A stretch of DNA of 64,000 nt, taken from JANRKF01 sp964518725 (GTDB lineage: Bacteria; Pseudomonadota; Alphaproteobacteria; Rickettsiales; SXRF01). Numbering within the stretch: position 1 is the first letter of the stretch; each line of letters begins with the position of its first letter. A program made the translations under genes and the position numbers. Below are positions 1 through 8,100 of this stretch, piece after piece. The notes under the pieces are model-generated. The model searched no databases, was not told where the DNA came from, and saw only the letters and a list, made by a program, of their open reading frames with translations. Location of the stretch: contig CAZFKP010000007.1 in assembly GCA_964518725.1 (NCBI GenBank), positions 1 to 64,000 of the forward strand. Direction: 5' to 3'.

Positions 1-1778
1 ATTTTTATGTCCAGCCCATCGGACAGGTTGACGACGTAGCTACGAGAGACGACCGCAAGCGGTGCCAGCTCATCCTCTTCCGGTAGAACAGACGTATACC
101 CAGCAAGCGCCTGCCTCTTTTCTTCCTGACCTTGCTGCCCGCCCTGCAGGTTGAAGCTAAGCGACCCTGACTCTGCCTTGATGCCAGCATCGGCCAACGC
201 GTTCTCCAGTCCACGCGCATCGCGCTGCAATAACTCCAGTGTCGATTTATTTTCTGCGGTAATGACGATACCGCTTGCCTTGCCATCGCCGCTTAATTCG
301 ATCCTGATGTGCAGCTTTCCAAGCTCGGCCGGATCGAGATTGATCTGTATCTTGCTCGCGCCGTCTTTCACCGCCGTTTTAATATTGAACGCAACTTGTT
401 CGGCAACCGGCACCTGAGCGGCTGCTTTCAGCGCTTTGCTGAAAGTTGGCGCCTGCGTATTGCCTGCTGCAGATGCTGTACCGGCGCCTGACAACGTATT
501 AATCGCCGAAGCCGGAGAACGCTCGCCGCCCTGCCCGCTATTGCTGTTGCCCTGCGAAAGATTCGCCTCAAGACCCACTGTATTTTCTACTGTCGCCACG
601 GCAACGTTCGCAGTCTGGGTGTTTACGGGATTGGCCTGCTGTACCGGCAACGACGCGCCGGGCACGATGTTAACCGACGCCTGCGTGATCGCATTGACAG
701 ACACGTCATTCGCTGCCTGCTTCTTCGGAGCAGCGATGGTGGAAGCGCTCGACTGCGGCTGCACTAACGATGCCTGCACAATATTCGCGTTCGTCCCATC
801 AATTTCTGGCGCCTTCACAACCGTCTGCTGTACATCGCCAAGCAAGCTGGATAGTTTTTGGAGTTCTGCACTGAGCTTGGCAAAATCAACGCCGCCTGTA
901 GCCAGCGAGGTTGTGGTTTGGGTAACAGAAAGTCCCTGCAGTGTGCTATTTAGATTTGTTTGGCAGGTAGCACATTTGGCAAGAAATGCCTCGCTATCGA
1001 ATGCCCCTGCACTATCCGTAAAAGAAAATGCCAGCGACTGGAACGAAGAAAAGGTTGCGGTGAGCGATTGTCCGGTAGCACCCGGCAAATTCTGACTAGC
1101 GGAAATGGCCGCGATGAGCTGGTCAAACCGATCGGACAGGTCGAGGAATGGCTGGTTTACATCCAAACCGACCTGAGATGTTGAAAGCGACGACTGCGCC
1201 ACGATGGTTGTTTGTGTTACCTGCACAACCGAGACCTGGCTAATATTGCCTAGCCCAAGAATCGATGCAATTGAAGACAACAGATCACTCAACTCGTTGA
1301 TTTTTGCACGCAGTTTCTGAGATAACGACTCCGTATCCGTTGTCTCCGACGGTGCATCCGCTTTTGCGGGCGGCTTCGCACCATTATCATTCACAGGTCG
1401 CGGCGCACTCTGCTCCGGCACCGACCTATCGTCAGGTGCATCGGGCTTCTGCGGCTTGTCGACTTGCGGTGCCCTTTCGGACAACGGCACTTCCTGGCGA
1501 ACGGTTTCAGGTTGCGGCGCACGTGTCGCCACTTCGGGCACAGGCGGGTGCTCAATATAGATATTGGCGGGTGGCTGCGCGACCGCTACTGGTTCAGGAT
1601 CATCGTCACGTTCGTAAAGTGAATCTACCAACGACTGCTCTGCTTGCGAACCGGCGAGAAACCCGCTCGCATTGCCCTCCAGCAGCGAAAGAAAGGCATT
1701 GTCGTCACCGCTATCGGCCTTGATTCCGGCTTGAAGATTACCAATAATGGCCGTCGCAACGGGAGAAAGAACCGACAT
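1..1778 (-). CDS. fliK: FliK, flagellar hook-length control protein (3' end cut by window edge)
   Basis: FliK measures the hook and switches the export apparatus from hook to filament substrates. Translating the minus strand from the ATG at 1778-1776 gives an open frame of 592 codons that runs off the left edge, so the C-terminus is missing. Residues about 200-440 are low-complexity and rich in S, T, Q and A. The last 120 or so residues contain the FliK C-terminal (Flg_hook) domain: a stretch reading INLDPAELGKLHIRIEL, then an LxxLLQRDARGLENALADAGI-type helix and a Gln/Gly-rich tail. An AGG-containing ribosome site lies about 6 bases before the ATG. It follows fliS by 70 bases on the same strand and is probably the last gene visible of the fliC-flaG-fliD-fliS-fliK run. 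The domain identification is secure; the exact C-terminal end is unseen. Confidence 0.88.
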   Translation of the reverse strand, partial: MSVLSPVATAIIGNLQAGIKADSGDDNAFLSLLEGNASGFLAGSQAEQSLVDSLYERDDDPEPVAVAQPPANIYIEHPPVPEVATRAPQPETVRQEVPLSERAPQVDKPQKPDAPDDRSVPEQSAPRPVNDNGAKPPAKADAPSETTDTESLSQKLRAKINELSDLLSSIASILGLGNISQVSVVQVTQTTIVAQSSLSTSQVGLDVNQPFLDLSDRFDQLIAAISASQNLPGATGQSLTATFSSFQSLAFSFTDSAGAFDSEAFLAKCATCQTNLNSTLQGLSVTQTTTSLATGGVDFAKLSAELQKLSSLLGDVQQTVVKAPEIDGTNANIVQASLVQPQSSASTIAAPKKQAANDVSVNAITQASVNIVPGASLPVQQANPVNTQTANVAVATVENTVGLEANLSQGNSNSGQGGERSPASAINTLSGAGTASAAGNTQAPTFSKALKAAAQVPVAEQVAFNIKTAVKDGASKIQINLDPAELGKLHIRIELSGDGKASGIVITAENKSTLELLQRDARGLENALADAGIKAESGSLSFNLQGGQQGQEEKRQALAGYTSVLPEEDELAPLAVVSRSYVVNLSDGLDIK

Positions 1779-1847
1779 AAAACCTCATAGAATGATATTC
1801 CATGAGTGTTACTGCAAACAACGTGCCAAGTTTGTATTTTCGCGGCG

Positions 1848-2333
1848 CTACGCCGATAAGGTGATGTTTAGCGGCGCTGCCGGTGCCGCAGGGGTATTTT
1901 CAACCTGAGGTTCCGTTTGCGGCGGAATATTTGCCGAACCGGTCGCGGCTACCGCCGTTGCTTCATCGACCGCCGCCCATGCATCCCGCATCTGTTTCAG
2001 ATCGTGGATTACCGCATCGCAGGTTTCGATACTATTGGTGCGGTGTACAGAAAACATCCTCGCGTCAATCGACGCGTAAAACCCGTAGAGCACATCGGCA
2101 ATTTCCTTGCCATTCTCAAAATCCAGGCACCCCTGCAACCCATGCACAATGTAAGACGCTTTTACCAGGAGGTTATAGCGATCTTCGATGCGCTTTTCGG
2201 CGATGGCTTCTTTCGCCTGCTGGACAAGGCGGATGATGCCATCATACAACATGATGATCTGTTGGGTTTTTGCCACCGTCTGCGTTGCAGATACATAGGC
2301 TTGATATTGGTGTTTATTGGTGTGTATCGACAT
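1848..2333 (-). CDS. fliS: FliS, flagellin export chaperone
   Basis: A 161-residue protein whose first 130 residues match the FliS family: helical, with the typical N-terminal segment (Y-x-x-V, then a QQIIMLYDGIIRLVQQAKEAI stretch split over helices 1-2) and later NGKEIADVLYGFY. FliS binds the C-terminus of flagellin in the cytoplasm, prevents polymerisation and escorts it to the export gate. The last 30 residues are an Ala/Pro-rich tail not needed for the fold. It sits directly downstream of fliD, its usual neighbour, with 41 bases between. FliS normally grips about 40 C-terminal residues of flagellin, which are well conserved in the giant flagellin encoded upstream. Confidence 0.93.
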   Translation of the reverse strand: MSIHTNKHQYQAYVSATQTVAKTQQIIMLYDGIIRLVQQAKEAIAEKRIEDRYNLLVKASYIVHGLQGCLDFENGKEIADVLYGFYASIDARMFSVHRTNSIETCDAVIHDLKQMRDAWAAVDEATAVAATGSANIPPQTEPQVENTPAAPAAPLNITLSA

Positions 2334-2374
2334 ATTAGTTATTCTAGCGCACGATGCTTAACAATTCCCTATCA

Positions 2375-4606
2375 TCAGGAGTTATTTCTTGCCTGATTTT
2401 GAGCATCAATCGATGCCAACAAATTGTTCACCCTGGAAAGCGCCTGCTCAAGCTGAGAGAATTTATCCAACAGCTGCTGGCGGAAACGCGCCACCTCTTC
2501 GTCAATTTTATCAATCTGATCCTGCAACCGTGTATCGGCGGTGCTAATCGCATCCTGCTCTACTTTGAGGGAACCGGTGTCAGAAAGCGTCTGATCCGCT
2601 ACGTTGAAAATCTTATCGGCAAAACCCTGTGTCGCAGTAACCTCGATCGTGGCCGCATCGGTGCTTGAGTAAATCAGCTGGAGACCTTCAAGCACCGTGC
2701 CACTTTGGCCTTTCAGGGTATAGCCCAGCACATCGCCCGTGGAACCATCCTTGATCGCCACCACATCAAGCGCAACATCAACTGAGCCGCTGCCGTTATT
2801 GTAGGTAGCCGTGACCGTCGGCAATGTCGGCGGCGTAGCACTGCCGATAGTCAGCGTAAAGTCGCTAATGGTTGTCGCATTGGTGCGCGAGAACACCCGC
2901 AAATCCGGGCTGTCGGACTGCAAATCAAATTCGAATATCCGACGGAACGCATCATAATTTTCAGCAATTTTGGTAGCAAGCGTGCCTTCGTTCAAATCAA
3001 GGATATTCCTGACCAGAGGGTTCTCGGTGGTTTCCGGTAAATCAGCGAACGTTATCCCAACTTCAGAAAGACGGCTTGGATCACCGTCCGTAATACCCGA
3101 TACTACCTGCGAAAGAATCGATGTGATGTTGCTTACCGTGTTGCGGAATACCGTGCTGTTGGAAAGCACCGCCGTGTCTTTGTATTGCCCTTTGGAATCC
3201 ACCTCTGATTGCTTGGCAGCAAACAGACGCAGCTCATTAAAAGCGTTGATAAAATTCACCACTGCATTTTTGACAATCGATGTATCAGCACTCACCGTCG
3301 CAGCAAGTGTCGTTAACGCCGGTGTTTCCTGCTTGAGTTCAAACGTCACGCCGCTATACACGTCGCTGATGGTATTGTTCTGCCGTGTCACCGTCACGCC
3401 ATCAATAACAAACGTCGCGTCGGACGCGGATTGGGTGTCGCTGAACGCATCAGCAGTATTATCCACCACGGAAACATTGTCGACGGTTATCGTTTCCGTA
3501 TTCGCATCGCTGTTAAACGTCAGGTAGGTAGTGGTACTGGTCGCGGTAAAAGTAACGCTTACCGTGCCGTCAGCGGCCACTTCATAATTTGCGAGGTCAT
3601 AATTATTAGGGTTACTGACATCGGAATCGGTGCCGACGCGGATATACGCGCTGTTGGCAAGGCTCGCAAGCGTTGCCCGCACAGTATATTGCCTGCCAAT
3701 TTGAGTTGTAATCGCCTGCTGTGCAAACGCTTCGTCACCCCCTGTGCCATCGCCATCCAGCCCCAACGCGCCGGATCCATTATATGCAATCACGCCAGAA
3801 CCGAGCGAGGCGTCCGTCCAATCTGTAATATTGGAATCAAAGGTGCCGTTGGTGACCAGGTTGGTGCGCCCAATAACGCTGAATACGCCGCTTGTATCCG
3901 CCGGTACCGCAGCAGAAGGTGGATTCAAGTCGAAATCAGCATCTGTTCCCGTGCTGGTGGCAGTGAACAACAGCTTGAAGCTGCCACTGCCCGCCTGAAT
4001 GACGCTGGCGGAAATGCCGGTCGATGATTTCACCGCATTGAACTTTGCAGCGACCTGATTGAGCGTATCCCCAGCTGCAAAGGTAATGTCGGTTCCGTTC
4101 ACTGCCACAGCGCCCGATTTGAAATACCCCGGTACAAAGGTGGATGTCACCACCGCCGTGTCCGCATTCGCAATGGAGAATGTACCGGTCGCTTGCTTTT
4201 TTGCGTGCGCCACGGAAGTGATTTCACTGATGTCGTAAGTGGTCGGCGAGACACCAGGAGAGGTGCTGACTGAGATATAATTCTCTGCCGCTACGCTGGT
4301 GTTCGAAACAACGCTGGCGTTTGTGTAAAGAAAGGCGTTTTGCGCCTGGTTCCCCACCCCCGGAGGATTACGTAAAAAACCTGCCGCATCCTTAACCGCG
4401 GAGAGTAATGTTTTGAATTCCGATAATGCATCCGTTTTTTTGCTGTTTGCAGTAATCGTGTCTTCAAGCTTGGTAGCAGGCAGGCGTTTCGCATCAGCAA
4501 GCGACGTAATCAGGCTCTCCGTATCGAGCCCGGAACCGCCAACGCCGCCCAGTACCGTCCTGCCACCCGACGAGAAAAAGTTGCCTAGCTGAATCGAAGT
4601 AACCAC
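2375..4606 (-). CDS. fliD: FliD, flagellar filament cap (hook-associated protein 2), enlarged
   Basis: FliD forms the cap that folds flagellin at the filament tip. The N-terminal part (GGSGLDTESLITSLADAKRLP, then helical) and the C-terminal coiled-coil end (repeated DQIDKIDEEVARFRQQLLDKFSQLEQAL-type heptads, ending LLASIDAQNQ) are typical. I place the start at a GTG at 4606 because AGGAGG lies 4 bases before it and it gives a usual FliD N-terminus; the frame is open further upstream but only to a TTG with no ribosome site. At 743 aa it is much longer than common 450-500 aa FliDs. Residues about 247-385 look like a CBM4/9-type jelly-roll carbohydrate-binding module (starts NLVTNGTFDSNITDW, ends in a VDNVSV strand). 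It lies between flaG and fliS. Identity is sure; the binding-module call is inference. Confidence 0.93.
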   Translation of the reverse strand: MVTSIQLGNFFSSGGRTVLGGVGGSGLDTESLITSLADAKRLPATKLEDTITANSKKTDALSEFKTLLSAVKDAAGFLRNPPGVGNQAQNAFLYTNASVVSNTSVAAENYISVSTSPGVSPTTYDISEITSVAHAKKQATGTFSIANADTAVVTSTFVPGYFKSGAVAVNGTDITFAAGDTLNQVAAKFNAVKSSTGISASVIQAGSGSFKLLFTATSTGTDADFDLNPPSAAVPADTSGVFSVIGRTNLVTNGTFDSNITDWTDASLGSGVIAYNGSGALGLDGDGTGGDEAFAQQAITTQIGRQYTVRATLASLANSAYIRVGTDSDVSNPNNYDLANYEVAADGTVSVTFTATSTTTYLTFNSDANTETITVDNVSVVDNTADAFSDTQSASDATFVIDGVTVTRQNNTISDVYSGVTFELKQETPALTTLAATVSADTSIVKNAVVNFINAFNELRLFAAKQSEVDSKGQYKDTAVLSNSTVFRNTVSNITSILSQVVSGITDGDPSRLSEVGITFADLPETTENPLVRNILDLNEGTLATKIAENYDAFRRIFEFDLQSDSPDLRVFSRTNATTISDFTLTIGSATPPTLPTVTATYNNGSGSVDVALDVVAIKDGSTGDVLGYTLKGQSGTVLEGLQLIYSSTDAATIEVTATQGFADKIFNVADQTLSDTGSLKVEQDAISTADTRLQDQIDKIDEEVARFRQQLLDKFSQLEQALSRVNNLLASIDAQNQARNNS

Positions 4607-4687
4607 TGCCCCTCCTGCCGACGTTAACGTCTGATTTTTTGTCAATAATAGACTATGCAATAACCGTGCCGCTCTATGGCGTGCGGG

Positions 4688-5038
4688 TTACGCTGTAATA
4701 TTCAATAGCGCCTGACTGCCGCTTCCTGCCAGGGTAAGCAGGTTTGGCTCAGGAATATACGTCACGCGGCCACTATTAATATCGCGGAAGCGGGTAATTA
4801 CCTGCCCAGTGGTGTCTTTGAACAAGGTAAATGATTGGCTTCCAAGCGGTTGTGGCACATTACGCGCGGCCTGCTTCAGGCGTTCAAACCGAAGCTCTTC
4901 TGCACTTTTGCCATCAAACCCCGAATCCCCACCACCCAGTACGGGCAGTGGCACGGCTTGCGAATGGTCAGGCAATACAGTCTGCGCCGGTTGTGGAACT
5001 CGTATGGCTACTGGTTTTATGTTTCCTATTGCTTCCAT
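4688..5038 (-). CDS. flaG: FlaG-family protein
   Basis: A 116-residue protein between flagellin and fliD, the usual place of flaG. The C-terminal half carries the FlaG signature: a strand-rich stretch LFKDTTGQVITRFRDI followed by SGRVTYIPEPNLL, equivalent to the family's 'tG..vvkv.D..tGEvirqIP'. The N-terminal half is Pro/Val-rich and probably disordered. FlaG proteins influence filament length in several bacteria; the mechanism is unsettled. A strong AGGAGG ribosome site stands 5 bases before the ATG. Upstream, between the flagellin stop and this gene, sits an 11-bp perfect hairpin. Divergent in sequence, hence a moderate confidence. Confidence 0.75.
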   Translation of the reverse strand: MEAIGNIKPVAIRVPQPAQTVLPDHSQAVPLPVLGGGDSGFDGKSAEELRFERLKQAARNVPQPLGSQSFTLFKDTTGQVITRFRDINSGRVTYIPEPNLLTLAGSGSQALLNITA

Positions 5039-5057
5039 AGCGTCCTCCTTTGGGAAC

Positions 5058-5083
5058 CCCCGGGGCGACCATTCGCCCCGGGG
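5058..5083 (-). other. Strong GC hairpin between fliC and flaG
   Basis: Perfect 11-bp stem: 5058-5068 pairs with 5073-5083 around a 4-base loop. It begins 20 bases after the flagellin stop and ends 14 bases before the flaG ribosome site. No U-run follows in the minus direction, so it is not a classic Rho-independent terminator. It more likely stabilises the 3' end of the abundant flagellin mRNA or reduces read-through into flaG-fliD-fliS-fliK. Confidence 0.7.
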
Positions 5084-5103
5084 ATCAGCCCGTTAGGTCA
5101 CTA

Positions 5104-8100
5104 TTAACCCAGGAGTTTCAGCAGGTTTTGGAGCTGCTGATTCGCCTGCGCTAGCACCGAGATGCCTGCTTGCAGCTGTACCTGAGCTGTCGCGTAATTC
5201 GTCGATTCAGACGCAATGTCCGTATCGAGGAGTTCCGAACGCGAAGCATCCTGGTTCTGCACGCTGATCTGAATGTTCGCAGATGCGAAGTTGAACCGCG
5301 ATTGGAGCGCACCTACGTTTGCCCGAATCGAAGTCACCGTCGACAAGGCAGCATCCAGTGCTGTGCTCGCCTCTGCGGCATTCTCAATCGTTGTGATACT
5401 CAGTGTCTTGCCTTCAAAGAGCGAATCGGTGGTTGCTGCCCCGATATTGACACCCAGAGCATCCGTGCTTTTGGTACCAATCTGGAAGGACAGAGCCGCA
5501 GACCCTGCATCGGTTCCGAACGCTACGTTCAGGGCATCCTCAAGTGCCTGAGCGTTTTCAGCGCTGCTCAGGTCGATCGAGGTATTACCCGCCGTGAAGC
5601 TAACGAAATAGTTCGGGTCGGTAACGCTCACCAGTTTATAGGTCTGGTTTGCGCCAAGCTGGTCGCCAATATCACGGCTGACATATTGAACACCGTCAAT
5701 GGTCAGCGATATTTCGGCGTTCACCTGACCGGAGCTAGGTGCAGTTACCGCAATGTTGGTCAGCTTGTTGGCTTCAAACGAAGGCAACTGGGCAGATACC
5801 GAGCTACCCACGAGCGAACCAACCGTGGTACCGGAAGCATTGATCACCGAGCTTGAACCTTCATAGCTCGAGATCACGCGGGTTTGGTTGAAGGTCAGAC
5901 CCTGGAACGAAGAGTTAAACCGTGTACCAAATGTTGTTGCTTCCGACTGGCTGGAAACCGTATCACCCTGATTGACAGCCAGCTGAACATCAAAGAAACC
6001 GCCACTGATTTCCTTACCATTCTCGTCTTCGTAAGTATCCGAATAGAAGCGAATGATCTGGTTACCAAGGCTGTCTGTACCAGCGCCACCAACTTGTGGG
6101 TTGGTATTGACGCTAGCGGCTGTGTAGGTGTTATTACCAACTTTAACACTTAAGTTTACCGTGTTACTGGAAACATACTCCGCACTAAAGCCGCTGATCT
6201 GGCCGGTGAAGTCAGCATTGCTCACACCGCTGACATCCACACCAAAAGTGCCGGTGGAGGAACGCGTTGCTGTGTTAAGAATGCCGCTGTTGGTCAGGGT
6301 CGCAGTGGTCAGCGAGGTGCTGATGGTATCGGCCGTCGTACCGTCAAGCTTGGTGACGTTATTGATGCCTTTGCCAGTTAACACCAGATTGTTGCCGCTG
6401 CGGGAAGCCACAATTTGGTTCAGCTGGAATGCAGCATCACCAGTTGCAGTCTCCTTACCGTAACGGTTGATTGTAGACACTGCGTTATCGATCGTATCCT
6501 GCAGCGTGTCACCAATCGCAATTTCATTGGCGGACGTTTTAGTTGCTACGAAGGTAAACGTCACCCCAGCCACCGAGATGGTCTCACCATCAAACGTGTC
6601 GCTGAGTGCCGAATCATCCGTATCAGGATAACCAATCGACACTGAAGCTGCTTTCTGGGCAAGATCCGTGATAAGGGCATCGCTGACCGAACCGCTGACC
6701 GTGGTGCTGCCATAGCCGAGGCCGTTATCTTCACCACCAATCAAGCCAAATACACTCTGCGTGGTTACACCACCATCGGTGCTGATCGCAGAAGCATAGT
6801 TGTTGACCCTGGAAAGAATGTTGTTGGCATCAACGTAGCTGCCTGTGTCAGCGTTCGTTTGCAACGACGAGGCAAACGTCGTAGCGCCCGTGGTGGTTAG
6901 CACGTCGGTAATCACTGCGGCGGTATTTTCCGAGTCAGAGATGTACAGAACCACGTTGCCACGGCCACCGCCCGCATCCAGGAACTCGGCATGAACGCCG
7001 TTGGCTTGCGCGTTGGTATCGCTATTGATGGTATCCAGCAGGTTCTGAACCGTCACCGTAGCACTCAGCGCCTGGTTGATGCTGAAAGTGGTGCCGCCGA
7101 CGTCGAAGGACAAAGTGAACGTGCCGTTGTCATCGAACGGATCATCGGCCGAAGGCGTGGCGTTCACGAGGTTGTCGGTAACTCCACCCAGGAAGCTTGC
7201 GGCAAACACGTTCACCGTGCTGTACGAGTTGTTAAACCCGTTGCCGGTCACGCTGCTGCTCTGGTTGTAGATTTCCGAGCTGTAGAAATAGACCTGAGCG
7301 TTCACACCAGCGGCGAAAGTAATATCTTTCAGAAGGATGTTGGTGCCTGCGCCGTCCAGTTCCGCGGTGAAGCCGGAAACCGAACTATTCGCATTGATTT
7401 TGCGAACGATTTCAGCCAGGTCATCGCCGGTTTCCAGCAAGTTCGCCGCGCCTGCAGCCAGCAGGTTGACGTTGGTGCCGGTGCTGTAACGTACCGTGAT
7501 GTTCGAGCCATCGTTAAACGGCGTGGTGGCCGTTGGCGTGGCCGCAACCACCGAACCAGCGCTCAGCGTGTTAGCGAAGGTACTGGTGAACAGGCGGTAG
7601 GTGGTGTGCGTCGTCGGGCCGTCCACATAGGTGGTGGCAGCTGACGTTTGCAGCGATGCACCGGTGGCCTGTGTCGTGGTCAGAGCCGTTGCCGCAACCC
7701 CCGTACCGGCCGTGTCCGCGATACGCAACTGGATGTTGGAAGTTGTCGTACCGGCATTGATCAGCTCGGCAGTAACACCAGCCGCAATTGCACTGGAATT
7801 CTCATTAATTAGATCAATGAATCCCTGCGTGGTGAGTGTTGACGTCAAATCAGCTGCCGCCAATGTAATCGTAGCGCCATTCACAGAAATCACGTAGTTT
7901 GCACCCCCCGTGTCGATCGGCGTTGCCGTTGCGGGAGTCGCATTGGTGATTACAGAGGTTGCCGTCAACGTCGCACCAGGCGAAGTGGAAAACAGGTTCA
8001 CCGTGCTGTATGCTGTGTTCGCAGTATCGTTATTGAGCGTACCGGTGGTATTGATGGTAGCAAGCGACGACGCGCTGGTATAGCTGACGCGAATGCCGCT

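Noticed and set aside
1833..1859. A perfect sigma-28 -10 (GCCGATAA) on the plus strand pointing into fliS/fliD antisense
   Set aside because: It is the reverse complement of the last fliS codons and stop; the -35 side matches poorly.
4607..4660. Upstream extension of fliD to a TTG at 4660
   Set aside because: No ribosome site there, whereas AGGAGG stands just before the GTG at 4606.
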